Assembly (NCBI RefSeq): GCF_000281045.1
Contig: NW_008246088.1
Location: forward strand, 283,691-347,690
From: Saprolegnia diclina VS20
Taxonomy: Eukaryota; Oomycota; Saprolegniomycetes; Saprolegniales; Saprolegniaceae
Reading direction: 5' to 3'
DNA length: 64,000 nt
Positions 21,585 through 34,203 of this stretch are shown here, piece by piece. Below the pieces are notes generated by a model. The model searched no databases. It saw nothing but the letters and a program-made list of their open reading frames with translations, and was not told the origin of the DNA. Each line of letters starts with the position of its first letter. Within the stretch, counting starts at the first letter, position 1. The position numbers and the translations under genes are program-made.

Positions 21585-22549
21585 ATGACCGTCTACGCCA
21601 CGGCGCGCGCCGACGTGTATGCCGAGATGTCGGCGCCTGTCACCGCCTTTGACGGCCGCAAGATCGCTTCTGTGGCGTGCGTGCACCTCACTGCTAGCTT
21701 GCGTGCCTTATATTGGCTGCCCTAGCGCCAACTTTGCACTGCCGCCGACCGTAATGGCGCCGACGCCGATGCCGTACCCGCTCTTGGGTGAGAATGATGT
21801 CGTCCGCTTGATCTGCTCGCCACTGCCGCCGGTACAACGTTGCATGCAGTACCAAGCAGTAAGGTGCCATGATGCAAGTAGGCGGCAGCAGCGCTCAGCC
21901 GGCGCATTGGTGAAGAGATCGCGGCCATCTTTGACTCCGAAGCTGCGACAAAGACGTATGTCAACACGGAAGCCTCCATGCACGTGACGCTCTTCCACAC
22001 GTCGCACCCGGACGCGTGCTTGCCCTTCTCGCCGGCCCTCCGCGCCGAAGGTAGGTAGACGCTACAGTATGCATTGGGCAAGACCATGCGCTGCAGAGGT
22101 GCAGACACTCAAGGCGCTCATCTCGAGCACGCCGGCCTTCGAGTTGACGATTCACAGCGTGATCCTCGCGGCCTCGGGCACCGTTCTGCTGCTGTTTGAC
22201 GACCCGACCAACGCTGTCCAGCACCTACGGTATGCCGCATCACTTCGACGGACGATGATGCAACATTGATGTTTGTCGCAGGAGCCGCGCCAAGGCGACG
22301 TTCGGGTCTGCGCTGCGCCATCCGAACCACATCATCCACTCGACGCTGTCGCGCGTGCTCACCGACACGGTGTCGCCGGCGTGCTTGGCGGCGGCCGCCG
22401 CACGCTGCCAGCAGCTCACGGCCGAGCTCGCGGCGCAAACCGTCGCGATTGAGTCAATCTGGTATGTGGAGGAGACGCACTTTTACTCGGCGGGCAGCGG
22501 GCAGCACGAAAAGATCACGTTCGGCACCGCATTGGCTTCGGTGCAGTAG
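21585..22549 (+). CDS. 2H phosphoesterase-like protein
   Basis: Five exons (start MTVYATARADVYAEM; introns of about 45-60 nt ending near 21725, 21900, 22097 and 22282). Two H-x-[ST] motifs at the right spacing mark the 2H fold: MHVTLFHTS in the middle and NHIIHSTLSRVL later. The ~90 residues between are consistent with the bilobal structure, and the C-terminus ends VEETHFYSAG...TFGTALASVQ. 2H enzymes act on 2',3'- or 2',5'-phosphodiesters of RNA or nucleotides, for example after tRNA splicing; the exact substrate is unknown. No targeting signal is evident. The tRNA-Ala gene just upstream is probably coincidental. Moderately sure of the family, less of the N-terminal exon boundaries. Confidence 0.7.
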
Positions 22550-23273
22550 AGAGCGCTAGCGTCTAACGTCTCGCACGAGTTCAACGAGGTCGTCTCCTTC
22601 TTCTCTTCTTTGCGGATGCAGCGAGAGAAGCCGAGACGAGCGCGACGTACCGAGACTTGTGCAGCACAAGTACTGCAAGACCACGGGGGATGCGAACGAA
22701 GCGTGTCTACTGGATGACCCGCAATGATCATGCACCGCTCGCGATTGCACGCACTTTGCTCAGACACCTCAGTCTCGCTCGCCAACCACCACCTCTTGCA
22801 ACCACCCGCAAACGCCACACTCACGTTCGCGGTTCCTGGAGCCGCCACGTCATACGAAGGCAAGCCGCCCGTCTCTTGTGTAGTAGATCAAACGGCTGCG
22901 CTGGCACCCCACACTCTCTGGCGCCAGTGCGAGTGAACAATGGCGAGTCGGCTACTTCAAGTGCGGAGCCTCGCCTTCGCCTTCGTCTTTGGGTCGACAC
23001 CGTGTCTCTGCCGCACCACCAGCTCGGACGCACCAGGTGGCAATTAGGGCAACAACGTCCCACTCTGCTCTTGAAGCCGCGCTTCAAAGTTATCCGGTTG
23101 CCGGTGCCGGCAACAGCCTCTTTTAATACAAATATTCAATTCAGTATACAAACCTTGCGTATACCGTGCATAATAAAAATCGAGCCCATCGTCGCCAGCC
23201 GGTGGCGATCCCTGGAAGCCTTGGAAAAGGTCATCTCGCGAGCGTCATTTCCAGTTTCAACTCCGAGTCCAGA
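22550..23273. other. intergenic, promoter of 2OG dioxygenase gene
   Basis: About 720 bases. The last ~150 bases are AT-richer. No gene, RNA or repeat supported. Confidence 0.4.
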
Positions 23274-24430
23274 ATGGTGCAGATTGCCGACCTCCCGGTC
23301 ATTGACCTCGCCAAGTACATGGCCGACCGCGCCAACGGCGTCGACCAGTGCAACGTCGTTGCTGACTGCTTGCACAAGTACGGCGTTCTTGTCGTCCGCG
23401 ACCCGGTAGACTTGTCGCTGCCAAAGCTTGCGACTAACTAGAGTGTCTTGTAGCGCGCGACCGAAGCCAACAACAACACGTTTGTCGACATGATGGAGCG
23501 CTATTTCGAGCAGACGGACTTTACGCAAGACGCGCGCCCGGAGCTGAGCTACCAGGTTGGCGTCACGCCCGAGCACCAGGAGCGCGCGCGCAACCACTGC
23601 TCGCGCGCCGAAGCCCTCGCCAAGGAGCACCAGCCCGTGACGTTGTGCCCGCCCGAACTCGACAAGAAGAGCCGCTTCTTCTGGCGCACCGGCCCCCGCC
23701 CGCCGGTACGCGCCTCCCTCCACGACCGCCACCATCTCATCTATCTCTTCTCTAGACGACACAGTTTACGGAGCTCAACGCCGAGCCGGTCGTGCCGACG
23801 GCGTTCCCCGAGTGGGAAGCCACGATGGACATGTGGGGCGAGAAGATGCTCGCGGCCGTCCACGAGCTCGTCGAGATGGCGGCCATCGGCCTCGGCCTCG
23901 AGAAGGATGCTTTCCAAAAGCGCATGCAGCACGGCCCCCACTTGCTGGCGCCAACGGGCAGCAACTTTGCCAAGTACGGCAACCTCAACGACGTGCTTGC
24001 AGGCTACCACTACGATCTCAACCTGCTCACGATCCACGGCAAGTCGCGCTTCCGCGGCCTCTACATCTGGCTCCGCAACGGCGAGAAGGCGCTCGTGCGC
24101 GTGCCGGACGGCTGCCTCCTCGTGCAGGCCGGCAAGCAGATCGAGTACCTCACGGGCGGGTACCTTGTCGCGGGCTTCCACGAGGTCGTCGTCACCGAGC
24201 AGACGCTCGAGGACATTGCGGCGCGCAAGGCACTTGGCAAGAGCCTCTGGCGCGTCTCGTCGACGCTCTTCTCGCACATCAACTCGGACGACGTGCTCCA
24301 GCCCATTGGCCGCTTTGCGACGCCAGACGCGTTGGACAAGTACCCGCCGATGCTCACGGGCCACCACGTGCGCAAGGAGCTCGAGTACATTGAGCTCGGG
24401 AAGGGCTTTACGCTCCAGCGCGACGACTAA
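23274..24430 (+). CDS. 2-oxoglutarate/Fe(II) oxygenase, isopenicillin N synthase-like
   Basis: Three exons; introns at about 23406-23453 and 23705-23755 are both in phase. The N-terminus VQIADLPVIDLAKYM is the standard DIOX-N opening (PVIDL). The catalytic jelly-roll shows GYHYDLNLLTIHG (H-x-D iron ligands) and GFHEVVV (distal histidine). RVSSTLF (R-x-S) binds 2-oxoglutarate. These residues make an active oxygenase likely. Substrate unknown; plant and fungal relatives act on hormones and secondary metabolites. Length (about 350) fits the family. It ends 38 bp from the converging TRP-like gene. Confidence 0.88.
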
Positions 24431-24468
24431 ACCTTCTTATCTAATTCCTCTTTTGATACCACCAAGTG

Positions 24469-27400
24469 TCATGGTGTACTGGGGCGCTCGAGACGCTGCA
24501 AGATCGACGCGAGCACCTCACGTTGCGCCGTCACGTGCTCGTGCAACACTTCCTCGAGGCGAAGGACCTTGGCGACGCTACCGCGCACGTCCTGGCTCAG
24601 ATCGTGCAGTCGCCCCGAGAGTTGCTGCAGCTCGGTCTGGAGCTCGCTCGTGCCGTCCACAGTTGGCGGTCGAGCAACGGTCTTGGCGGCTTCGCTGTAC
24701 GAATCAAACGACCGCAGCGCCGCCGACGCATAGAGTCGCTCGATGGACGCGGGCCCGAGCCACGCCTCGTACCGGTGCAGCGTGTTGGCTAGCTCCTTCA
24801 CCGCAAGCACCTCGGCTTGGCTCTTGATGCTGTCGTATTCAGCCGTCATCATCGCAACAAGCATGTTGAGGCCGACAATGTTGACGCAAAGGAGGTACGT
24901 GATCAGCACGAGAAGGCCGGCGGTGTACCGGACGCTGTTGGTCGTCGCGCCGTAGACGTCGTGGAAGTTGAGCTCGCCAAACATGAGGAAGAAGACCGTC
25001 ACGAGCGTCTCACGGAGGCTCGTGTGGCCGGTCGCGCCGTGAAACACGAGGTAGAACGCTGCTGCAAAGCCCACGAGGAGGATCGCGTACAGAAGGCAAA
25101 ACTTGAGCGCGACTTTGAGCATACGCGAAAAAGTAAAGAGCAGCACGGAGAAGTAGGAGAACACGAGAAGCCCTTGCAGCAGCCCAAACAAGAGGAGGAT
25201 GCTCGCGACGCTGAGACACGACTCTTTCACGGACGCAGGCATATGCAGTGCATCCATCGGGATCGACAGCAGCAGCAGCGTGTACGACGCAATGTTGATG
25301 TAGTTCCACAGCGACGTCCAGTACGCCGATGCGTGCAGCCGCATTTCTTGCCACATCTCAACGTACGCAAGATGGTAGAGCGCAAGCAGCCACGTGAGTC
25401 CTTTGAAGCACAAGACAACAACGTCGTCCACCGTAGTGAGCGGCAGCCACGAGGCGACGCTGCGTGCCGGCGTCGATGATGGCGCGTCGTCGGCCACGAG
25501 CGTGTAGTTGGAGAACGTAAAGCTGACGAGGAGCAGCGCCGACAAACAGAGCTCCTTGCGGTACATGCGTCGACCAAAGAGCTACACAAGCATGTGCGCC
25601 AACCTACAGACGAGACGGACGAAAGGACGTACGTGCCACTTGGCGCGAAGGGCGTTGCGGACGGTCGGGTGCAAGAGCACGCGACTTGTCTCGCCCGTCG
25701 TGGCCATGATGCGATCGAGGTGGCGGCACACGTCGCGCACACACTGGAAACGGTACGTTGTCGTGCCGTGCCAGTGCTTGGTCTGCACGAAATGGTCGAG
25801 GTACGCGGGGAGCGCAAAGCCAAAGTCCGTCGCGATCCGGTCAAACGCTGCGCGATTCCAAGCGCAGGACGCGGACGATGCACTCACGGTAGCCGATGGC
25901 TCCGCAAGGGACGCTGGGTGCTGCAAGAGTAGCTCGACGATGGCATTGTTGGCTTGGATGTGCCTCGGACTCAGCCGACGCAGCGTTTGGCCGAGGCAAA
26001 TGTGCAGTGGTGTCTGCCACGCCTCGTCCGTCATCATGGAAACGTCGCTGACGTCGTCGAGTGTCGGCCGCAGTAGCCGCGAGTCGGACCCTTGCTCAGT
26101 GAGCGACGAGCTGCCCATCCAGTGGGGCGCACTGCGGCAGCTGCGCCGCACGTCGGCGCCGCGCGAGAGCAAAAAAGCACAAATGCCGGACAGTTGACGG
26201 TCGCACGCAACATGCAGCGCGGTTTGGCCGCGTTTGTTCTACCCCACACACGTCGCAGTGAGTAGAAGTGAGACGAGCGTACCGGCGTGTCGACGTTCAT
26301 CTTGGCGGTCGTGAGAAGGTACGTGAGCTCCTGCGTTCGGTCGCGGGACGTATCGCCGGCAAAAATGTGCAGGAGCGTGTCGCCGGTCGAGCGCACGATG
26401 CACTCCGCGCACACTACGCGCTCAAGCGCCTCGGCACCGCAGCGGTCGGCTTCCAATACCGTCTGAAAGACGAGCAGCGCACTCGCGTCGTCGGCCGCGA
26501 GGCCCTCGGGATGGTAAAACTATCAAGATATCAAGGTATCAGTGAGATTCTATCGTCCGCCGACGAGTACCGCATCGCAGCGGGCGATGGCTTCGAGAAC
26601 GGTCGGTGTCGTCTTGCTCGCCTCGTCGAGGCGCTCGAGGAGCGTCGGAAGAAGCGACGGGTGCTGCGCTGTCACCGTGCTCTTGAGCTGCGCCAGAACC
26701 GCTTTTGTCGTCGGGAGCGAGCGCGGCGTTGCGAGAAAATACTCGAGCACGGCGTCGGACGGCAGCGGCGCGGCAAAGTTGATGGCATGCCAGCCATCGG
26801 TGCAGAGCGTACTCGGGTGCTTGAGGCGGTCGTCGACAGTACCTGTTGCTTTCGCAGCATCCGCACCGCGATGTACAAGCGCGCGGCAAGCGCCCAGGGC
26901 GCCGATGGCCGCGGCCTTGTGCAAGGGTGCAAGCCCTGCCCAATTCTACGTCAACACAAATACAACCACACGCTCCAATCGAGAAAACGTACCGGCTTGT
27001 CGAGCAGCTGCGTGACACCGTCGCTGTGGGGACTGGCGAGCCAGTTGGGTCCCAAAAGCATCTCTTCTTGGTGTGCGTCCGTCGGTCGCGGCGTCATGGC
27101 TTGCATCGCATCAAGGAACGCATGCAAGATTGTGTCACCGGATTCGTTGCAGACAAGAAGCGTCGCGGGATCCCCGAGATAACTGTAGCCTTCCATGATC
27201 TCGCTCACGAGCAGCCGCAGCTTGGCGGGAGCACAGCTTGTCCACTCGTCCTCGTCGAGTGCGGTCGCGCTGTCGAGCGTTCGCACTGACGCCATGTCCT
27301 TGGAGCAAATCGCGCGCAAGACGTTGATACTGCAGGTGCGCTGCGCCATCTCCAGTGGTGTCTTGCCGTAGCAATTCTACCAAAGATACAACGTCAAGGT

Positions 27401-29142
27401 GCCTTCTACGAGCGACTGCCGAGTACAAGCACGTGGATCGGGATCTTTCCGGTCGCTTGCAGGGCGTTCAAGAGGTAGTCGGCGTGCACGTCGCTCACGT
27501 GCTGCGCCGCCATGTGCAGGAGCGTGTTCATCTCAAAGTCGCGCAGCCGGAGACTGCCGTACGTGGCCAGCGTCGCTGGCACCCCGAGGTCACTACACAG
27601 AATACGTCGACTCAGGTGCCTCTCCAACGCCACAGCTTCAGTGTACAAGAGCTCTCCATAAATCGCAGCGAGGCGACGTGTCGTGACAGCCAGCCACGGC
27701 GCTGATGCGTGTCGATAGACGAGCGCATCGTTGCAGTCGAGAGCTGCCGCGCGCGTCTTTGCAAAGAAGCGGCACAGGTCGGCGTGGCCCAGGCTCGCTG
27801 CAACGTGCAAGGGCGTCGCGCCGTCCATGTCCTAATATACGTCGCCTGTGCCCCACGTGCTGCTGCATACTAGAACTCGTAGGCCGTCGTACCGTCGCAT
27901 CGAGCTTGGCGTGGTACTTGACAGCGAGCTTGCAGCCGCGGAGACTCCCGCGCTCGGCCAGCACGTGCAGCGGCGTTCGGTGCTCGTCGTCCTATGCAGT
28001 GACTGGTCTAGCACCGTCGGACGCTGGGTGGCACACCTTGATTTGGACCAAGAGGGCGGGGGTCTCGGCGGCAAAGAGCCGCAGCACACTTTCTTGCTCG
28101 TGGCACGCGGCAAGGTGCACGACCGAGCGACCGCGGTGGTCCTACGCACTCGCTCGAGCGGCCGTGTTGCAAGAATATACAAGCACCTTGGCGTCGAGAC
28201 TCGCGCCAAACTGGAGCAGGAGGCGACACGCGTCGAGGTTGCCCGACGAAGCGGTACACGCCAGCGCCGTACGACCGTACCGGTCCTGTCGACTGGCGTG
28301 AGCTACTGGTGGTGCAGCATTCGACCTTGAGGTGGACAATGGCAGGGTCGTGCTCGACGAAGACGCGCAAGAGGCCTGGGCGGTCCAGCACCGAATGGAA
28401 TATCGGCGCTTGCGACGCGTCGGGCTGCTACGAGGAGACGTCGCGTCCGAGGCCACTCGGGGTCACGTACGCTCAGCGCTGGCGATACGCCTGCGTCCAA
28501 GAGGCAACGCACGGCGTCGTCGGGCGATGCGTCATGAAGGGCTGCGAGTAGCTCCTACACGATGCTCGTTATGAAAAGGTAAAGGAGCCTTGAGAGAATG
28601 TAGAGCGTACGCGGGCGCCGTCGTCGTGGAGCTGTGGCAGCAGCACCTGCGCCATAGCAGCTTGCTGCGTTCGGGCCGCAATGTAAAAGGCAGAATACCC
28701 CTCGGCCGTCTACTCATCAAGAAAGATCGATGAAGGCGGATGCACAGGTCGTACGGTGATGTGGACGTCGGCGTTGGCGTCGACCAGAAGGCGGAAGATC
28801 GCCATGTTGGCCGAAAGAACTGCGACGACGAGCGCTGTCTTGCCGCCATCGTCCTGCCGTGGCAGCCATCGCGCCATGCAAAAGAGTGCAAGGAACTTAC
28901 CTGGTCGTTGAGCTCCACGTGCTTGGCCAAGAGAGCTCGCGTGAGGCGCTCGTACCCGCGGCCGGCAGCAAGATGCAGTAGCGTCTGCTTCGTCTGGGGC
29001 GACTACGCATCGCCGGTCGTCGATGCTAGCTCTAGCCAATGTGCAGTACCTTGTAGGTGGTCAGGTCGTCGCCATGGTCGTCGCCCAGCACTCGGCGTAC
29101 GAGCACGTCCTCGTCGAGCGCATTGAGCTCTGCGTCGCTCAT
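24469..29142 (-). CDS. ankyrin-repeat TRP-like ion channel
   Basis: Many exons with ~45-nt introns. The start at 29142 reads MSDAELNALDEDVLVRRVLG. Exons from about 29050 to 25570 encode ankyrin-type units (LHLAAGRGYERLTRALLAKH, GKTALVVAVLSANMAIFRLL and others). The last exon (24469 to about 25585) holds six hydrophobic helices, with a pore-like FFLMFGELNFHDVYG between the fifth and sixth. The S6-type segment is LLCVNIVGLNMLVAMMTAEYD, then a C-terminal coiled coil (ELQTELQQLSGRLHDLSQDV). Ankyrin N-terminus plus this pore is the TRPA/TRPC/TRPV-type layout, so a cation channel of the plasma or organelle membrane is expected; the gating signal is unknown. Exon-intron details of the ankyrin half were only partly resolved. 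Confidence 0.85.
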
Positions 29143-29321
29143 CGTTCTCTCGGCAGTATCTTGTCCAGTGTCCGATAAAGTGCGTTATCTTGCCAATTTT
29201 CCTACTGAAACCAAGTACTTATTTCGTACTTAACAGGAATATTTAAACTGATAGATTGAAACAAATCGAAAAATGTGATATCTATTCCTTAAACCTACCA
29301 ACTAGTCATCGTCGTTGTGGT

Positions 29322-32300
29322 CTACACGACGTCCCCTTGGCGCGAACTGCGAGGCGACGCCAGCGCTTCGAGCACTTCAATGTCCCCCAAATCACCGTCG
29401 GCATCGACGACGTCGACGACGTGCTCGGTCGTTGTCGGCGCTTCCGGGAGCAACGGGAGGCGGGCGGGCGCCGAATCCGGTGGCAAACCCGTCGACCGGC
29501 GCGTTGGTTTCTCCTCATTCGGCGCTTCGACGATGTGGGACGTGGAGAGGGAGTGGCGAAACTTGGGCACGACCGGCGGCTTGGCGCCAAACGCGTCGAC
29601 GTCCGAGACCGACCGCGTGATCGCGTCAAACTGCACCGCCGACGCGCGCTTGGGCTTCTTGGAGAGGAACATGTGCTTGGCGCGCTGCGTGGCCATGAGC
29701 ACTTGCGCGGCTTCCGCGACGTTTTCAGCCTGGACGTCCTCGGACCGGCCAAACATTCTACACGGGGATCAACACCTGGTCTCTCCAAGAGCTGCGCAAA
29801 GTACCGGAATTTGACGGACGAGCTGTCGGTAAAGCCTTTGGTCGCCGCGCTCTTCTCGGCACTGGCTTCGTGCTTTTGGCGAAAGGTAAAGCCAAAGCGC
29901 AAAATGAGCTTGACCGTCTGCATCGCCGTGTTGCGGTCCATTTGCTTCTCGTCCGGCGTCAGATAGACGTACGGCACGAGGCCGTTGTGCTCGCGCTTGG
30001 CGTCGTCGCGCTGCGGACCGTACTTCCAGCCCTGCGACATGCGCATCTGCGCCCACACGTCGTGCGTGTTTTCAGCGAGGAGCTCGACGAGCGAGTTGAG
30101 CTCCGGTGGGATCTCAATGTCTTCCGTGTCGATGGGCCGAGGCGCATACGTCTCGCCCGGCTCTGCGGCGCTCCCAAAGTTGACGTCAATGCCCGCGAGC
30201 ACCGACTCGTCAATCGACGACGACGACGACGAGAGCGCCGAAGCCGAAGATCCTTGCCGCCCGAGGTGCCGGCCACTGCGTGTCTTGCCCGTCGACGGCG
30301 TCTTCGGGTCCATGATGTACCCCAAGGCTTGGATGATCTTGAGCGCCGACATGGACGTGTCGCGGTCGTACTGCTTGTCCTCTTCCGTGAGCGCTTCGTA
30401 CGGCACCAAGTCCGGGTGCAGCTTCTTGTCGTTGTCGCGCGCGGGTCCCCACTTCCAGCCTTGGCTGATGCGGCCTTCGGACCACACCTCGTGGGCGTTC
30501 TGCGCAAGAAGCTCCGTGAGGCGCGAGACGCTGTTTGGCAGGCGGATATGGCTCGTGTCGGTCGGATTCGGTACGTACTTGTACCCGACGAGCTCCCGCT
30601 TATCGAGCGGCATGAGCGCTTTGGGGAACCGCTCGACGAATGCAATGGCTTCGGCTTGGACGAGCGCCTCGAGGTTGCTATTGGGGACGCGGATTTGCCC
30701 GCGCTGGACCTTCTTGGCGAGGAAGAGGCGAAACTGCTTGACGAGCTCGTCAAAGCGGCACGATGAGCCGCGGGCCGAGGCGACAAACTGCGCTTCGAGG
30801 AGCTGCTCGATCTCATCGTCCGAGATCTTTTGGTTGCGCGACTTGGCGCGGCCATGGCGCCACCAGCGGCACGAGACGGCGCCCCAGAGATTGCGGAGAC
30901 ACGCAAAGACCCCGTGGCGCACCCACGTACTCGTTGGGAGAATGCACTCTTCGAGGCCTTCGAGGATCGTGTCGCCGTGGTACAAGACACGGCAGCAGCG
31001 GATGTGGGACCCACTGCCAATGTCCTTGTGGTAGTGGCGCAGGCCAAACGACTCTTCGTCGCGCCCGACGGCTTCGGACGAGTGGCCCATCGACTCGTGG
31101 AGATAGTAAATTTGATCGCCAAGCACTTCGAGCCCGATGCGGTCGTTGGTGAGCGACATGTCGTCGATCTCGAGGATCTGGCCCGGTCGCAGCTGGCTCA
31201 CGAGGTGCACGACCTTGGCCGACGGCGCATGGATCGGCACGTACGTGATTGGAAAGTCCCCGCGCTCGGTTTGGCTGAGGTAGTGCCGGAGCGTCTTGGC
31301 GCGCGGACGCGGCGTCGTCGACTCCTTGAAGAGCGTCGACGCCATCTGGGACGGGTCAAAGTCGGCGCAAAACTTGCGCAATGGCTTGAGAAACTGAATG
31401 CAAATGCGGATGACGCGGATCGCTGCTCGAAACTTGGCGCGGAGGCGCGCCTTTTCTGCGTGGAGATATGCATAGTCGACGAGGAGCACGCATTTGCCGC
31501 CCGTGAGCGCCAGCGGCTGCTTCTTCTTCTCGGCCGAGGCCGGCACGATGAGCTTGACCTTGACTTTGAGGCCGCGCACGTACTGCTGCGCTTGCATCCA
31601 CAGATCGTACTCGGCGTCCTTGTCGTAAAACGTGTCTTTGGACGCCTTGTCGCTGTTCAGGAGCTTCATCTTGTTCTCGTCGTTGAGCTTCTTCTCGTCC
31701 ATCGCGACGCGGTAGTACTCGGAGATGATGGCCACAAACATGTTGACGAGCACGAGGAAGATCGACACCATGAACGTGAAGAAGAAGACGCCGGCCATCG
31801 CGGGATTCGCATCTAGAAACGAGTTGTAGTCGAACGCGCCGAGGAGCATTTGAAAGCACGCGGCGAGCGAGCTCGAGAGCGACCGGTAGTCGCGGACGTG
31901 GTTTCCAAAGAGGAGGAAGCCCATGACCGCGTACCCAAAGAAGATGAAGACAAAGATAAAGACAAACGCCACGAGGTCGCTCGCGGCGAAGCGCAGCGTG
32001 CGCCAGAGCATGTTGAGGCGCGTGTTGAGGCGGAGGTACTTGAACACGATCGCGACGCTAATGAGCGCGAGCGCTGCACTGATGTTGAAGACGAACCCGA
32101 GGTGGTTCCCGACCGTCATAATGTCCACAAAGCAGTCGTCGGCGGTCGTCACCGAGGTGCAGTCGACGGCGTTGACCATGTGCTCGAGCTTTGGCAAGAT
32201 CATGTGGCAGTCGACCATGTACGTGCACCACGAGTAGACCATCGCATAGAGAAACCCAAGCTGGACGACGTCGAGCACGTTCCACATCGACTTGATGTAC

Positions 32301-33441
32301 TTGGAGACGCCGTGCTCGGCGAGGTCCGACACTTCGCGGTACGTAAACGTGAGCGTCACGAGCGCAAGGAAGACCATCATGACGTTCTCGGTCGTGAAGA
32401 AGGCCTCGAGCGACGCGTACCCGATGATGCGGAAGCTTTCGATGCGCGCCGACTTTTCAATGTAGTCGGTGTGCGAGATCTCAAAGAGCATTTGGAGTCG
32501 CGAAAACACATCGGCGTTGTGGTTGTAGACGACCCAGGTCGCGCTCACGTAGCGTGTCGACGGCAGCACGAGCGACCGCTTCAGATGCCGCAGTAGCTCG
32601 CGACCGATCGACGCATTGTCCCGCGGCAAGTACACCGGGTACCCTCCTAGATTGGCGCTGAGACAATGCCATGCAAGAAGATTCGGGTCATACCCGTGCC
32701 GTAGTCCATGCGCGAGTTCCACAGACTCGGCGTAAAGACAAAGGATCGCTGGAGCACGTCCAAGTCGGAGCGGTACGTGAACGACTGGTTGAAGCCGTTG
32801 TTGCCATACGGGCTCATTTCTTCGTGGTTGAGCGAAAAGTCGGGCGTGCAGAGCTCGTCCGGGAAGAGCTTGAGCGAGTTGGTGGGCCCGACGCGCGAGC
32901 ACGGAAGCGACTCGACGCGGCCGGTTCGGATCTGGATGCTCGTGATTTGGTGCGAGTTGCGGTACGGCGAACGATAGTACGACGAGACGAGCGGGCCTTG
33001 CGCCCACTGCCACATGTCTTCAACGGTCTCGACGTCCATGAACGTCTTCTTCATCGTCATGTTGGGGAACTCCGTGTCGAGGTACAGCGACCGCAGCGAC
33101 GCATTGAGCTCATACGGAATGTGCACGGGCAGCGCGCAAATCGTGAGCATGAGGATGAAGAGGAAGAAGAGGTACAAGATGAGCTCCTTGTAGAACGAGT
33201 TGCGCTTCTCTTGCTCCATCGCGTACTGCACGCGCTTCATGTGGATGCGCATCGTCGAGTAATGGTGCATCTTGCGGTTCCTGGCCTGCTCGGCGAGGAT
33301 GGCATCCGCGCTCATGGCCGTCGGGCGCCGCATGGAGAAGAGGCTGAAGCCGGTCGCCTGCGTCTCCGTCGGGCTAATCGGCGCTTCCTCCTTGCCGCCA
33401 TCATGCTGCTCGCCATCGTCCGCCCGCTCATGGTCCGCCAT
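29322..33441 (-). CDS. polycystin-2-like cation channel with two RyR domains
   Basis: Three exons, 32694-33441, 29805-32646 and 29322-29757, joined by two 47-nt introns; 1,341 residues. A cytosolic N-terminus and first helix (ILYLFFLFILMLTICALPV) precede the extracellular polycystin domain with the signature DYGTGGYPVYLP. Five more helices follow, with a pore CFQMLLGAFDYNSFLDAN and NMFVAIISEYY after it, closely matching PKD2. A long cytosolic tail (about residues 690-1341) contains two RyR domains near residues 950-1030 and 1095-1175, each with WxxxRxSQGWKxGPxRD, LVPYxxLTxxxKxxDR. An acidic Pro/Ser tail ends the protein. Likely a calcium-permeable channel. The first in-frame ATG is at 33441; the open frame begins further upstream without an ATG. 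It lies 180 bp from the next channel gene. Confidence 0.92.
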
Positions 33442-34203
33442 GCGCTCGTCTTGATCGTCGCGACGACGACGTGGTGGACCCTGGAATGCATCCGGATGGA
33501 AGGGTTGCACGAGGTTGCGCTTTTACACATTTCCCACCTGGACATGGTGTTTCCCACGGCACCAGCGCCGGATACACACCACATTCCGGTTAAACCTGTA
33601 GAACGTGATATATCACGACGCAAGGGTCATTGACACCCAGGTGTGGGACCGCGTTTTGTGATAGACGTGCTGCGTGCAGCTGCACGCCGGAACCGATAGA
33701 GACACGATATCGTCCGTCGCGGTGCGCAACCCACAACAAGGACGACGTACAAGGCCGTTGAACTAATATTCGACGCTGGCAAATATTCGATTTGCGCGCC
33801 TGGATTTCCCACCTTTTTCACACCAAGCTTTTTTTAGGAGTGTAGGTATCCAGTGGCGTGGCCTTTCCAAAAATTGTTTTTGGCCAATCAAATCGCAGGA
33901 ATGTTTTGGGCGAGTCCCTTTCTCACCGCCGGCGTGTTTTTTATTCGACTGCCTCTTTGTATGAACTCGCCAGAATGAACCAAACAGCGGGTTTGCGTGC
34001 GGCGACCGGTGTAGTCGATGTCCAACTAACTAAAATCTCAGTCTTGCCGGCGATCCCACACCGTCACAACTACACTGTGCTCGGCGGAGGTGGACGCCTG
34101 TGCTTGACGACCGGCTGGCGATCGACGTGCTACTTCTTTGCTTTATCGAATGGAAAAGGACCTGCTACAATCGACAAGTCGCCCGCACGCACGTGTGCAG
34201 CAC
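33442..34203. other. intergenic between divergent channel and membrane-protein genes
   Basis: About 760 bases with ATTGG/CCAAT-type boxes (for example TTGGCCAATCAA near 33879). No gene supported. The downstream frame has another ATG at 34150 that could add 18 residues. Confidence 0.4.
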
